64,000 nt of DNA from Achromobacter sp. Root83 (lineage in GTDB: Bacteria > Pseudomonadota > Gammaproteobacteria > Burkholderiales > Burkholderiaceae_B). Shown piece after piece: positions 24,676 through 34,311 of this stretch. How positions within the stretch are numbered: position 1 is the first letter of the stretch; each line of letters begins with the position of its first letter. Location of the stretch: contig NZ_LMIU01000023.1 of the NCBI RefSeq assembly GCF_001428845.1, positions 124,001 to 188,000 of the forward strand. The letters are read 5' to 3'. The notes beneath the pieces are model-generated. The model did not search any database. It saw only the letters and a program-made list of their open reading frames with translations, and was not told the DNA's origin. The translations under genes were made by a program, and so were the position numbers.

Positions 24676-25143
24676 ATGAGAAAGTCCATATATCCCTGCG
24701 TAGCTTCACTCCTCACCCTGTTCTGCCTGTGCGCCACCGCTCAAACCGTGACGCCGCTTCAGGGACAATCTCCCGAAACCACCCAGCAGGACATCGGTGC
24801 ATGCCAGGCTCAAGCCGGCGGCTCCAGCAGTGCCAGCACCGACAGTACGCGGTCTGGCGGCCGGGCCCGGGGCGCTGCCGCCGGCGCTGCCGCGGGCGCG
24901 GCGGTTGCTGGCGCGCGCGGCCGTCAGCACGAGGAGGTGTATGACCGGGTGGATGATGATGTCAAACAGGCGTACCGGCAGAACCAGGCGAAGGACGCCG
25001 CGGTAGCAGGGGCGGTTGTGGGCGGCTCCCGCCAACGCCAGGATCGCCGTCAAGACCGCGCAAACGAGGCGCAGCAGAATACCGCCGTGTCTTCCGCCTA
25101 CACCAGTTGCATGCAGCAGAAGGGTTATCAAGTCACGCCCTGA
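24676..25143 (+). CDS. Small exported Gly-zipper-type protein
   Basis: A 155-residue exported protein. After a signal peptide (MRKSIYPCVASLLTLFCLCATAQ) comes a Cys (DIGACQAQAGG), then two Ala/Gly-rich helices (RGAAAGAAAGAAVAGARG and AAVAGAVVGGSRQR) resembling a glycine zipper, and a C-terminal TSCMQQKGYQV. The two outer cysteines may pair in the periplasm. Between the helices lies a charged segment (HEEVYDRVDDDVKQAYRQNQ). The layout resembles small envelope proteins called YMGG-like or glycine-zipper proteins; function is unknown. GGAG seven bases before 24676 favours that ATG over one four codons upstream. Confidence 0.7.
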   Translation: MRKSIYPCVASLLTLFCLCATAQTVTPLQGQSPETTQQDIGACQAQAGGSSSASTDSTRSGGRARGAAAGAAAGAAVAGARGRQHEEVYDRVDDDVKQAYRQNQAKDAAVAGAVVGGSRQRQDRRQDRANEAQQNTAVSSAYTSCMQQKGYQVTP

Positions 25144-25267
25144 GCGCGTTGACCGCCGCACACTTGCCAAGCGGTCAGGGCGGCGCCTTCCAGGGACAGG
25201 GTGCAGTTCACGTTCCCGCCTTCGGCGGCGTCGACCCGATGACCTTGCAGTGCTTGGCTACGAAGCC

Positions 25268-25642
25268 CTAGGCCACGTTCGCGAAGCGTTGTTCAAGATA
25301 GGCGATGATGTCGCCGGACTCGTACATCCAGCGCGTGCCGTCCGCCTCGTCGATGCGCAGGCAGGGCACCTTCACCTTGCCGCCGCCCGCCAGCAGTTGT
25401 TCACGCGCCTGAGCATCCTGCTTGGCGTCGCGCAGCGTGATGGGCACGTTCAGCCGATGGATGGCGCGGCGGGTCTTGACGCAGAACGGGCAGGCGTGAA
25501 ACTGATATAGCGACAGCGCGGCCGCTTCGGTGTTCACCGTCGCCTGGCCTTGTGCCGAGCGCCGTTGCGGGCGCGGACGCGTCAGCGCGTCGCCAACGAC
25601 AATCAGTTGACCCAGGCCGACACGCAGGGCTTTTACGAGCAT
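25268..25642 (-). CDS. Glutaredoxin-like protein with N-terminal extension
   Basis: A 124-residue protein with a thioredoxin-fold domain from about residue 43. The redox motif is CPFC (Cys51, Cys54), followed by VKTRRAIHRLNVPITLRD and the cis-proline region KVKVPCLRIDE, and it closes like a glutathione-binding domain (YESGDIIAYLEQRF). It likely reduces mixed disulfides with glutathione. The first 40 residues (a short hydrophobic stretch, then TRPRPQRRSAQG) are not part of the fold and may be an anchor or export signal. No clear partner is adjacent. Confidence 0.8.
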   Translation of the reverse strand: MLVKALRVGLGQLIVVGDALTRPRPQRRSAQGQATVNTEAAALSLYQFHACPFCVKTRRAIHRLNVPITLRDAKQDAQAREQLLAGGGKVKVPCLRIDEADGTRWMYESGDIIAYLEQRFANVA

Positions 25643-25722
25643 AGATACGGACTCAAAACAGATGAAGAGGCAGCCAGTCTACTCCCTGCGGGGTTCTGGC
25701 CGCCTGATCAGCGTGCGCTGCC

Positions 25723-26598
25723 TTAAACGGCATCAACAAGCCTCAGGGTGTTCACCAACAGGCTGTACAGGCTATCCACCGCTTTGGATCCCCGCGACCC
25801 CCTGCTTCTGTAGACCGCGACTTCCATGGGCTCAAGCGGTCCGAGTCCGTGCTGGCTGCCAAGTATCTGCAAGTGCGACGGCGCGCTGCATTGCGTGAGC
25901 ACGGCTACAGCCAAGCCGCTTTCCACCGCGGCAATCTGTCCGGGCAGGCTGGAGCTGTTGTAGACCACCCGATGCCTGCGCCCCTGCAGCGCCAGCGAGT
26001 TCAACGCACTGCGGCGCGCCAGGCTTGAATCCTCGTACACAGCTATCGGGAGCGGGTCTCGGCGCCACAGGGCAAACTGCTCCGAACCCACCCATACCAT
26101 CGGCTCGTGGAACAGCAGCGTGCCACGGCGGGCATGGTCGCGCGATATCAAAGCCAGATCCAGATCGCCCGCGGCAACGCGGGGGATCAAGGAGGTGGAC
26201 TGTTCGCAGCTCAGCACGATTTCCACGCCGCTGTGACGCGGTGCGAAACGCTTCAGGACGGGCGTCAGGTACTTGGCGGCATAGTCATCGGGCACACCAA
26301 GGCGAACCACCCCGCTAAGCGCTTCGCCGCTCAGGGCGACATGCGCCTCGGCCTGCAGGTCGAGCATGCGGCGGGCGTAACCCAGCAGCTTCTGCCCTTC
26401 GGTCGTCAGTTCCTGCGTGCGCGTGCCGCGTTCGATCAGCCGGTGGCCCAGCGCGCCTTCCAGTTTCTTGAGCTGCATGCTGACGGCGGATTGGGAACGG
26501 TTGACCTCTGCCGCGGCCCTGGACAGGGATCCCGCGTCGATGACGGCAACAAAGGACCTGAGCCAGTCGATCTGGAGATCACGAAAGGAGGTGCTCAT
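25723..26598 (-). CDS. LysR-family regulator
   Basis: A 291-residue LysR regulator. The helix-turn-helix is in LRSFVAVIDAGSLSRAAAEVNRSQSAVSMQLKKLE, and the effector domain begins around SGVVRLGVPDDYAAKYLTPVL. It is divergent from the EamA exporter gene across 92 bp, so that exporter is its most likely target. AAAGGAGG lies before its ATG. The effector is unknown. Confidence 0.9.
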   Translation of the reverse strand: MSTSFRDLQIDWLRSFVAVIDAGSLSRAAAEVNRSQSAVSMQLKKLEGALGHRLIERGTRTQELTTEGQKLLGYARRMLDLQAEAHVALSGEALSGVVRLGVPDDYAAKYLTPVLKRFAPRHSGVEIVLSCEQSTSLIPRVAAGDLDLALISRDHARRGTLLFHEPMVWVGSEQFALWRRDPLPIAVYEDSSLARRSALNSLALQGRRHRVVYNSSSLPGQIAAVESGLAVAVLTQCSAPSHLQILGSQHGLGPLEPMEVAVYRSRGSRGSKAVDSLYSLLVNTLRLVDAV

Positions 26599-26690
26599 AA
26601 AAGAGGGTGCTTGCCTGGTTTCGTTTTTCGAATGGGAGTCAGAAGAATTATGCGCTTTTCGGTTCCTGAATTGCAGGCCAGACTGCCGTC

Positions 26691-27659
26691 ATGCACACAG
26701 ACCAATCATTACGGAGCGCCGATGCCGCCTTTGTGACGCCCGAGGCCCCGGCCACGCGTGGCCTGAAGAGTTCGGGCGCCCTGCCGTTCCTGCTGGGGGC
26801 GGGACTGCTCGGCACCATCGGCGTGTTCGTGCACATGGCCCATGCCAGCGCGTTGACCGCGACCTGGTTTCGCTGCGCATTCGGATTGGCCGGCCTGACA
26901 GTGTGGATCCTGGTTCGTGGCCAGGGACGCGCCCTGCGCCTGACTCGGTCCACCGGGCATCTGGTGCTTCTGGCGAGCTTGCTGATGGTGCTCGGCTGGG
27001 CGCTTTTCTTCGCGGCGATCGAGCGTACGTCGACCAGTATGGCGGTGGTGCTGTTCCACATGCAGCCGATGTGGGTGCTGGTGCTGGGCGCGCTGTGGCT
27101 TCATGAACGCAGCAGCAGGCAGCGCCTTGTCTCGGTCTTTGTCGCGATGGCGGGCCTGGTGCTGGCCACGGGCGTGCTGCAGCATCATCCCGCCGCCTCG
27201 CAAGCGGCTCAGGTGAGCTATTGGATCGGCGTCGCTTTTTGCCTGGTCGGCGCGTTCTGCACCGCCTGCGTGACGGTCCTGGCGCGGCGTTTGCGGCAGA
27301 TCCCCGCAGGAGCGCTTGCGTGGTGGCAATGCGCATTGGGCACCGCCGTGCTTTGGATCTGGCCTATGCGATTGGGCTGGCCGGAATGGGGCGCTTCATG
27401 GGTATGGCTGGCGAGCCTGGGTCTGATCCACACGGCGGCCGCCTACACGCTTATGTATGCCGGCATGGCGCGCCTGACCACCGGCCGGATCGCCGTGTTT
27501 CAGTTCATCTATCCGGCGATCGCGATCCTGATTGACTGGCAGTTCTTTGATCAGCGGCTGGGCCGTCTGCAACTGTTGGGAATCGCGGTCATGGGCTTGG
27601 CAATCTGGAGCTCGGAACAGGGCTGGGGGCGCAGGCGCCTGGCGATAGGCCGGGGCTGA
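26691..27659 (+). CDS. EamA/DMT-family transporter
   Basis: A 322-residue inner-membrane protein with about ten transmembrane helices in two EamA repeats. The halves begin near LPFLLGAGLLGTIGVFVHM and VSYWIGVAFCLVGAFC. The DMT superfamily exports small metabolites such as amino acids or drugs. The second repeat keeps the family ending TTGRIAVFQFIYPAIAILIDW. Its start is close to a divergent LysR gene. Substrate unknown. Confidence 0.88.
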   Translation: MHTDQSLRSADAAFVTPEAPATRGLKSSGALPFLLGAGLLGTIGVFVHMAHASALTATWFRCAFGLAGLTVWILVRGQGRALRLTRSTGHLVLLASLLMVLGWALFFAAIERTSTSMAVVLFHMQPMWVLVLGALWLHERSSRQRLVSVFVAMAGLVLATGVLQHHPAASQAAQVSYWIGVAFCLVGAFCTACVTVLARRLRQIPAGALAWWQCALGTAVLWIWPMRLGWPEWGASWVWLASLGLIHTAAAYTLMYAGMARLTTGRIAVFQFIYPAIAILIDWQFFDQRLGRLQLLGIAVMGLAIWSSEQGWGRRRLAIGRG

Positions 27660-27720
27660 AGATACACAGGTATCCGGCAAGGGCCGCGCGAGCGCCGGCG
27701 ATGGATTGGAAGGTCTGGCC

Positions 27721-28956
27721 TCAGCCCGGCGCCGCTTCATTCCCGTGCAGCGTCCGCAGCCTGCGCAGCTCCGGGAACCACCGCATCCACAACCCCGCCA
27801 CCGCAATCGTCCCCATTCCACCGATCACCACCGCCGGCACGGCCCCGAACAATGCCGCCGTCAGGCCGGATTCGAATTCTCCAAGCTGGTTGGAAGCGCC
27901 GATGAACAGCGTGTTCACCGCGCTGACCCGCCCCAGCATGTGATCCGGCGTATTCAACTGCACCAGCGACGACCGCACCACGACGCTCACCGAATCCGCC
28001 GCGCCCAGCACGACCAGCGCGGCCACCGACAACGGTATCGAGGTCGACAGGCCAAACACGGTGGTGGCCAGTCCAAACACGATCAGCGAACCGAACAACA
28101 GCCGCCCGACGTTCTCGCCGAGGCTCAGGCGGGCCAGCGTCAGCGACATCAGCGCGGCACCGCAGGCCGGTGCGGCGCGCAGGGCGCCCAGCGCCCAGGG
28201 GCCGGCGTTCAAGATGTCTTTGGCGAAGATGGGCAGCAAGGCGGTAGCGCCGCCAAGCAGCACGGCGAACAGGTCCAGCGATAGCGTGCCCAGCAGCAGC
28301 CTGCGCTGGAAGATGAAGGTGATGCCGCCGAACAGGGTGCGCCAGGTCGTGGGCTCTTTGCGGGGGGGCGCGCGGTCGATGGCCAGCGTGGCGATCGAGG
28401 CGAATGCAGTCAGGTACAGCGCCGCCGCCACGCAGTAGATCCACCCTGCTCCCAGGCTGTAGCCGACGCCGCCCAACGCCGGGCCCGCGATCTGCGCGAT
28501 CTGTCCGCCCGATGATGACAGGGCGGTGGCGCGCGGCAGCCATTCCCGGGGAACCACCGCGGGGATCAGCGTGGACAGGGTAGGCGCTTCGAAGGCACGC
28601 GCCGAACTCATGATGATGATGGTGGCGTAGATCAGCGTCTTGCCGCCGACGCCGTGCAATGCGGCGATGGCCAGCACCAGCGTGGCCAGGGCTTCCAGCG
28701 CCATGCAGACGGCGACGATCTTGCGGCGGTCGTAGCGGTCGGCCACGTGGCCGACGACCAGTGTCAGCGCCGCCATGGGAAGGAACTGCGCCAGGCCGAT
28801 CAGGCCCAGGTCCATCGCGCTGCCGGACAGCGCATAGATCTGCCAGCCCACCGCCACCGAGACGATCTGGAACGCCAGCGACGCGCTGACGCGCGCGAAC
28901 AGGAAGTGCAGGAATGGGGGGCGGGAAAGCGGACTGGGGGAGTCGGGGGCGGGCAT
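27721..28956 (-). CDS. MFS transporter, EntS-like
   Basis: A 411-residue major facilitator with 12 predicted helices. The signature loop between helices 2 and 3 reads GHVADRYDRRKIV, and the N-terminus FLFARVSASLAFQIVSVAVGWQIY is typical of the EntS/DHA3 group that exports siderophores or drugs. It is convergent with the EamA gene. No siderophore biosynthesis lies in the window, so a general efflux role is equally possible. Confidence 0.87.
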   Translation of the reverse strand: MPAPDSPSPLSRPPFLHFLFARVSASLAFQIVSVAVGWQIYALSGSAMDLGLIGLAQFLPMAALTLVVGHVADRYDRRKIVAVCMALEALATLVLAIAALHGVGGKTLIYATIIIMSSARAFEAPTLSTLIPAVVPREWLPRATALSSSGGQIAQIAGPALGGVGYSLGAGWIYCVAAALYLTAFASIATLAIDRAPPRKEPTTWRTLFGGITFIFQRRLLLGTLSLDLFAVLLGGATALLPIFAKDILNAGPWALGALRAAPACGAALMSLTLARLSLGENVGRLLFGSLIVFGLATTVFGLSTSIPLSVAALVVLGAADSVSVVVRSSLVQLNTPDHMLGRVSAVNTLFIGASNQLGEFESGLTAALFGAVPAVVIGGMGTIAVAGLWMRWFPELRRLRTLHGNEAAPG

Positions 28957-29080
28957 GGAGGGGATGCGGGGCTGCGGGCGAGAGCCCGATTCTAGGCGTC
29001 GGGGGCTGACGGCCAGCTAAACCGGGCGGCTCCCTCGGGACGCGGCGCCCGCTTCCGCCAGACCGGCCGGAGTTCGGATT

Positions 29081-29154
29081 CCGGAGCCCGGAGCCGCAGC
29101 CGGAGCCGCAGCCGGGAGGCGGAGCCCAGAGTCGCAGCCCGCAGCCGCAGCCCG
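29081..29154. repeat. GGAGCC/GCAGCC hexamer-rich tract
   Basis: About a dozen degenerate 6-bp units of GGAGCC or GCAGCC type fill the middle of the gap between the MFS gene and liuD. It is non-coding, lies downstream of liuD and shows no T-run. Confidence 0.6.
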
Positions 29155-29185
29155 AACGCCCCTCCCGGCCCTAGCCCGCGAGGTG

Positions 29186-31210
29186 TTACTCGATCGCCAC
29201 CAGCTCCGCGCCCTCGGTCACCTGGTCGCCTACCCCATAGAACACTTCCGCCACTTTGCCATCCGCGGTCGCCGAAATCGTGTGTTCCATCTTCATGGCT
29301 TCCATGACGAGTAGCGGCTGGCCCTTTTCCACCGTGTCGCCGGCCTTGACCGAAATCGAGATGATCTTGCCGGGCATGGGCGCGGCCAGGCCCGCGCCGT
29401 GGTCGCCCTGCGTGTCCTGGGAGTGCGTCAGCGCGTCGTAGAGGTCCAGGACGTGCACGCCGCCTTCACCGAACACGTAGGCGCGGTCGGCGTGCAGGAC
29501 CACCGTGCCGGCGCTTTCATGGCCTTCCAGGGTGATGCGCAGGCCATAGGCCAGGTTCGGGTTGGCGCTGGCGTGCGAGCGCCACAGGAAGGCCTGCGGA
29601 CCGGCGCCCGTGTCCAGGGTCCAGGCCCCACTCTGCCGGGCCACCGCGACGCGGCGGGTCTCGCCGTTATCGACCCATTGCAGGTGGCGCTGGTACTGGT
29701 TGCCCAGCCGCCATCCGTCGCGCGCGTCCCAGGGGTCGCCCGGACCCTTGCCCGCCGCCTGCTGGCCCGGCTGGGCCAGGCCCTGGCGCACCAGCACCGC
29801 CGCGGAGGCCAGGGCCAGCGTCGATGCGCTGGCAGCCTCGGGTTCGGGCAACAGCGTGGCGCGCTGGCGCTCGATGAGTCCGGTGTCCAGGTCGGCGGCG
29901 GCAAAGGCGCTGTCCTTCATCAGGCGCGACAGGAAGGCGACGTTGGTCTGCACGCCCACGGCCTGCGTCTGGGCCAGCGCCTGCAGCATGCGGGCGCGGG
30001 CCTGGTCGCGGTCGGCGCCATGCACGATCAGCTTGGCGATCATGGGGTCGTAGAACGGGGTAATGGTGTCGCCCATGCGCACCCCGCCGTCGACGCGGAT
30101 CTCGCCGTTGGCGAACGCGGTATGCGGGGGCAGGCCCAGGTAGGCCAGCGTGCCGATGGACGGCAGGAAGCCCTTTTCGGGGTTCTCGGCGTAGATGCGT
30201 GCCTCGATGGCGTGGCCGTTGATGCGCAGGTCTTCCTGGCGCGCCGGCAGCGGCTGGCCGGCGGCCACGCGCAGCTGCCATTCCACCAGATCGTGGCCGG
30301 TGATCATCTCGGTCACCGGATGCTCGACCTGCAGGCGCGTGTTCATTTCCATGAAGTAGAAGCGGCCGTCGGGTTCGGAGATGAATTCGACCGTGCCCGC
30401 GCCCACATAGCCCACGGCACGCGCGGCGGCGACTGCCGCTTCGCCCATGGCGCGGCGGCGTTCCTCGGTCATGCCGGGGGCGGGCGCCTCTTCGATGACT
30501 TTCTGGTGGCGGCGCTGCACCGAGCAGTCGCGTTCGAACAGGTAGACGCAGTTGCCATGGGTGTCGGCGAACACCTGGATTTCGATGTGGCGCGGCTTTT
30601 GCAGATAGCGTTCGATCAGCACGCGGTCGTCGCCAAAGCTGGACGCGGCTTCGCGCTGGCAAGAGGCCAGCGCGTCCAGGAAGGCGCCGGACGATTCCAC
30701 GACGCGCATGCCCTTGCCGCCGCCGCCCGCGCTGGCTTTGATCAGCACGGGGTAGCCGATGGCGTCGGCCTGCGTCTTGAGGAACTGCGGATCCTGGTTG
30801 TCGCCGTGATAGCCGGGCACCAGCGGCACGCCGGCCTTTTCCATCAGGGACTTGGCGGCGGACTTGCTGCCCATGGCGGCGATGGCGGATGCCGGCGGGC
30901 CGACGAAGGCGATGCCGGCCTTCTCGGCGGCTTCCGCGAAGGCCTCGTTTTCCGACAGAAAGCCGTAGCCGGGGTGAATGGCACCCGCGCCGGTGTCGCG
31001 CGCGGCCTGCAGGATGGCGTCGGCGCGCAGATAGCTGGCGCGCGGCTCGGAGCCGCCGATGTACACCGCCTGGTCGCAGGCGGCGACGTGGCGCGCGTTG
31101 GCGTCGGCATCCGAATAAACGGCGACGGTGCGGATGCCCATGCGGCGGGCGGTGGCGGCGACGCGGCAAGCGATTTCGCCGCGGTTGGCAATCAGCAGAG
31201 TATCGAACAT
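29186..31210 (-). CDS. liuD: Methylcrotonyl-CoA carboxylase, biotin-carrying alpha subunit
   Basis: A 674-residue biotin-dependent carboxylase subunit. It has the biotin carboxylase domain with ATP-grasp features (KASAGGGGKGMR, MNTRLQVEHPVTE), a middle domain, and a C-terminal biotinyl domain with Lys640 in VMEAMKMEH. With LiuB it carboxylates 3-methylcrotonyl-CoA in leucine breakdown; the neighbours liuB and liuA support this over propionyl-CoA or geranyl-CoA substrates. I use the ATG at 31210 (MFDTLLIANRGE), which has AGGA eight bases before it; in-frame ATGs at 31219 and 31231 are possible. It is the last gene of the leftward liu operon. Confidence 0.9.
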   Translation of the reverse strand: MFDTLLIANRGEIACRVAATARRMGIRTVAVYSDADANARHVAACDQAVYIGGSEPRASYLRADAILQAARDTGAGAIHPGYGFLSENEAFAEAAEKAGIAFVGPPASAIAAMGSKSAAKSLMEKAGVPLVPGYHGDNQDPQFLKTQADAIGYPVLIKASAGGGGKGMRVVESSGAFLDALASCQREAASSFGDDRVLIERYLQKPRHIEIQVFADTHGNCVYLFERDCSVQRRHQKVIEEAPAPGMTEERRRAMGEAAVAAARAVGYVGAGTVEFISEPDGRFYFMEMNTRLQVEHPVTEMITGHDLVEWQLRVAAGQPLPARQEDLRINGHAIEARIYAENPEKGFLPSIGTLAYLGLPPHTAFANGEIRVDGGVRMGDTITPFYDPMIAKLIVHGADRDQARARMLQALAQTQAVGVQTNVAFLSRLMKDSAFAAADLDTGLIERQRATLLPEPEAASASTLALASAAVLVRQGLAQPGQQAAGKGPGDPWDARDGWRLGNQYQRHLQWVDNGETRRVAVARQSGAWTLDTGAGPQAFLWRSHASANPNLAYGLRITLEGHESAGTVVLHADRAYVFGEGGVHVLDLYDALTHSQDTQGDHGAGLAAPMPGKIISISVKAGDTVEKGQPLLVMEAMKMEHTISATADGKVAEVFYGVGDQVTEGAELVAIE

Positions 31211-31265
31211 GGATGTCATCCTGGCTGTCATTCTTCTTGAACTGCGGTGCTGCGGGCGCGAAACC

Positions 31266-32873
31266 CTACATGCGGAAGACGCCGAAGCGCGTGTCCTCGA
31301 TGGGCGCGTTCAACGCGGCCGACAGCGCCAGCCCCAGCACGCGGCGGGTGTCGGCCGGCGCGATGATGCCGTCGTCCCACAGCCGCGCGGTGGCGTAGTA
31401 AGGATGGCCTTCGCGTTCGTACTGTTCGCGGATCGGCGCCTTGAAGGCGTTCTCTTCGTCGGCGGACCATTGGCCGCCGCGCGCTTCGATGCCGTCGCGC
31501 TTGACGGTGGCCAGCACGCTGGCCGCCTGTTCGCCGCCCATGACCGAGATGCGGGCGTTGGGCCACATGAACAGCATGCGCGGCGAGTAAGCGCGGCCGC
31601 ACATGCCGTAGTTGCCGGCGCCGAACGAGCCGCCGATCAGCACGGTGAACTTCGGCACCGCGGCGGTGGCCACGGCGGTCACCATCTTCGCGCCGTGGCG
31701 CGCGATGCCTTCGTTTTCGTACTTGCGGCCCACCATGAAGCCCGTGATGTTCTGCAGGAACACCAGCGGGATCTTGCGCTGCGCGCACAGTTCGATGAAG
31801 TGCGCGCCCTTCTGCGCGGACTCGGAAAACAGGATGCCGTAGTTCGCCACGATGCCCACGGGCATGCCGTGGATGTGCGCGAAGCCGGTGATCAGCGTGG
31901 GGCCGAAGCGCGCCTTGAATTCGTCGAACTCGGAGCCGTCCACGATGCGCGCGATGACTTCGCGCACGTCATAGGGCTTGCGCGTGTCGGCGGGGATGAT
32001 GCCGTTCAGTTCGCTGGGGTCGTAGCGCGGTTCGCGCACCGGTATCGTGGCCAGCGGCTGGGGCTTCTTGCGGTTCAGCCGCGCCACGGCGTTGCGCGCC
32101 AGTTGCAGCGCGTGCATGTCGTTGGCGGCCAGATGGTCCACCACGCCGGACAGGCGCGTGTGCACGTCGCCGCCGCCCAGGTCTTCGGCGCTGACTTCCT
32201 CGCCCGTGGCGGCCTTCACCAGCGGCGGACCGCCCAGGAAGATGGTGCCCTGGTTCTTCACGATGATCGACTCGTCGCTCATGGCGGGCACGTACGCGCC
32301 GCCAGCGGTGCACGAACCCATCACCACGGCGATCTGCGAGATGCCTTGCGACGACATCTGGGCCTGGTTGTAGAAGATGCGGCCGAAGTGTTCGCGGTCG
32401 GGAAAGACCTCGTCCTGCTGCGGCAGGTTGGCGCCGCCGGAGTCCACCAGGTACACGCAGGGCAGATGGTTCTGCGCGGCGATCTCCTGCGCGCGCAGGT
32501 GCTTCTTGACCGTCATCGGGTAGTACGTTCCGCCCTTGACCGTGGCGTCGTTGCAGACGATCACGCATTCCGTGCCCGACACGCGGCCGATGCCGGTGAT
32601 GACGCCCGCGCCTGGCGCGTCGCCGTCATACATGTCGTGCGCGGCCATGGGCGACAGTTCCAGGAACGGCGTGCCCGGGTCGATCAGGTTTTCGACGCGG
32701 TCGCGCGGCAGCAGCTTGCCGCGCGCCACGTGCTTGGCGCGCGCGGCTTCGCTGCCGCCCAGCGCGGTCTGCGCCAGCTTCTGGTTCAGATCGTCGAGCT
32801 GCGCCTGCATGGCGCGCGCATTGTCGGTGTAGTCCTGGGACCGCGTGTTGATGCGGGATTCGATGATGGGCAT
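31266..32873 (-). CDS. liuB: Methylcrotonyl-CoA carboxylase, carboxyltransferase beta subunit
   Basis: A 535-residue carboxyltransferase. It has the two crotonase-fold halves with acyl-CoA and biotin sites seen as [22 protein letters not shown] and [17 protein letters not shown], then [15 protein letters not shown] and [16 protein letters not shown]. Length and sequence match the methylcrotonyl-CoA carboxylase beta subunit. It transfers the carboxyl group from LiuD-bound biotin to 3-methylcrotonyl-CoA. The liuD gene follows 55 bp downstream. A 221-bp gap with strong dyads separates it from the upstream thiolase gene. Confidence 0.93.
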   Translation of the reverse strand: MPIIESRINTRSQDYTDNARAMQAQLDDLNQKLAQTALGGSEAARAKHVARGKLLPRDRVENLIDPGTPFLELSPMAAHDMYDGDAPGAGVITGIGRVSGTECVIVCNDATVKGGTYYPMTVKKHLRAQEIAAQNHLPCVYLVDSGGANLPQQDEVFPDREHFGRIFYNQAQMSSQGISQIAVVMGSCTAGGAYVPAMSDESIIVKNQGTIFLGGPPLVKAATGEEVSAEDLGGGDVHTRLSGVVDHLAANDMHALQLARNAVARLNRKKPQPLATIPVREPRYDPSELNGIIPADTRKPYDVREVIARIVDGSEFDEFKARFGPTLITGFAHIHGMPVGIVANYGILFSESAQKGAHFIELCAQRKIPLVFLQNITGFMVGRKYENEGIARHGAKMVTAVATAAVPKFTVLIGGSFGAGNYGMCGRAYSPRMLFMWPNARISVMGGEQAASVLATVKRDGIEARGGQWSADEENAFKAPIREQYEREGHPYYATARLWDDGIIAPADTRRVLGLALSAALNAPIEDTRFGVFRM

Positions 32874-32972
32874 GGGGTACCACCCGTCCTGCTTGATTGG
32901 AAGTTATGGGCGCTCTGTGAGCGGTTTGTCTCGCTGCCCGTTGATCGGGCATTCTTGTCGATTCGGGGTCCT

Positions 32973-33052
32973 GGATTTCGTTGCGCCTTTCCTGCATGGC
33001 CCGCGGCCGACCCGCCGCGGTGTGTGCAATGCCGAAAAGGCGCAGCGGAATC
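32973..33052. repeat. Large nested palindrome, REP-like
   Basis: Arms pair in steps around a centre near 33010: GGATT with AATCC, TGCGCCTTT with AAAGGCGCA, TGCA with TGCA, and CCGCGGC with GCCGCGG. The result is an imperfect hairpin of about 80 bp in the liuB/thiolase gap. It has the size and shape of an intergenic palindromic element rather than a single terminator. Confidence 0.65.
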
Positions 33053-33055
33053 CAT

Positions 33056-33087
33056 CTTGGGAGGCGGGCGCGGGCCCGTCTCCCAAG
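33056..33087 (-). terminator. Strong hairpin after the thiolase gene
   Basis: CTTGGGAG-G-CGGGC pairs with GCCCG-T-CTCCCAAG, 13 of 14 positions, with a four-base loop. It begins 8 bp after the thiolase stop codon in the direction of transcription. No T-run follows, so it may be an mRNA 3'-end stabiliser or a partial terminator that lowers liuB/liuD expression. Confidence 0.55.
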
Positions 33088-33094
33088 CCGGTCC

Positions 33095-34276
33095 TTAGAC
33101 CATCTCGATGGCCATCGCGACGGCTTCACCGCCGCCGATGCACAGCGTGGCCACGCCGCGCTTGCCGCCGGTCTTGCGCAGCGCGCCGACCAGCGTGGCC
33201 ATCAGGCGCGCGCCCGATGCGCCGATGGGATGGCCCAGCGCCGTGGCGCCGCCATGGATGTTGACCTTGTCGTGCGGGAGCTTGAAGTCGGTCATGGCGG
33301 CCATGGTGACCACCGCGAAGGCTTCGTTGATCTCGTACAGGTCCACGTCCTCGGCCTTCCAGCCGGTCTTGGCGAACAGGTTCTTCAGCGCGCCCACGGG
33401 GGCGGTGGTGAACCAGCCGGGTTCCTGCGAATGCTGGCTGTGCGCGACGATGCGGGCCAGCGGCTTGACGCCGAGTTTTTCGGCGGTGGACGCGCGCATC
33501 AGCACCATGGCCGCGGCGCCGTCGGAGATCGACGACGAATTGGCGGCGGTGATGGTGCCGTCCTTCTTGAAGGCGGGCTTGAGCGACGGGATCTTTTCCG
33601 GCATGGCCTTCGTTGGCGCTTCGTCGGTGTCGATCACGGTGTCGCCCTTGCGGCCGGCCACGGTGACGGGGGCGATTTCCCACTTGAAGCTGCCGTCTTC
33701 CGAAGCGGCGCGGGCGCGGCGCAGCGATTCCAGCGAGAACGCGTCCTGCTGTTCGCGGGTGAACTCGTACTTGGCGGCGCAGTCCTCGGCGAACACGCCC
33801 ATGGCCTTGCCCTTGTCGTAGGCGTCTTCCAGGCCGTCCAGCGCCATGTGGTCATACACGGTGTTGTGGCCGAAGCGATAGCCCTGGCGGGCCTTGAGCA
33901 GCAGGTAGGGCGCATTGCTCATGCTTTCCTGGCCGCCGGCGACGACGACTTCGGCGCTGCCGGCCGCCAGCAGGTCATGGCCGAACATGGCGGCCTTCAG
34001 GCCCGAGCCGCATACCTTGTGGATCGTGGTGCACGCCACGCCCAGCGGCAGGCCCGCGCCCAGCGCCGCCTGGCGCGCGGGCGCCTGGCCCTGGCCGGCC
34101 TGCAGCACGTTGCCCATGATGACTTCGTCGACTTGCTCGGCCTTGATGCCGGCGCGTTCGATGGCGGCCTTGATGGCCACCGCGCCCAGCTCGTGCGCGG
34201 CCAGGCCGGACAGACTGCCCAGCATGCCGCCCATGGGCGTGCGGGCGACGGAAACGATAACGATGGGATCTGACAT
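33095..34276 (-). CDS. Acetyl-CoA C-acyltransferase (thiolase)
   Basis: A 393-residue thiolase with a complete active site: nucleophile Cys89 (HKVCGSG), His349 (GGATALGHPIGASG) and Cys379 (TLCIGGGEAV). Its length and motifs fit a degradative or acetoacetyl-CoA thiolase of the AtoB type. In the liu setting it would split acetoacetyl-CoA, the end product of leucine breakdown, to acetyl-CoA. It lies between aceK and liuB. Confidence 0.93.
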   Translation of the reverse strand: MSDPIVIVSVARTPMGGMLGSLSGLAAHELGAVAIKAAIERAGIKAEQVDEVIMGNVLQAGQGQAPARQAALGAGLPLGVACTTIHKVCGSGLKAAMFGHDLLAAGSAEVVVAGGQESMSNAPYLLLKARQGYRFGHNTVYDHMALDGLEDAYDKGKAMGVFAEDCAAKYEFTREQQDAFSLESLRRARAASEDGSFKWEIAPVTVAGRKGDTVIDTDEAPTKAMPEKIPSLKPAFKKDGTITAANSSSISDGAAAMVLMRASTAEKLGVKPLARIVAHSQHSQEPGWFTTAPVGALKNLFAKTGWKAEDVDLYEINEAFAVVTMAAMTDFKLPHDKVNIHGGATALGHPIGASGARLMATLVGALRKTGGKRGVATLCIGGGEAVAMAIEMV

Positions 34277-34311
34277 GACTAGCTCCTGTAGGGGTCGGGA
34301 CAGCGTCTGAG

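Noticed and set aside
31128..33098. 656-codon plus-strand frame opposite liuB
   Set aside because: Antisense of liuB, whose motifs are complete; composition is typical of a shadow frame.
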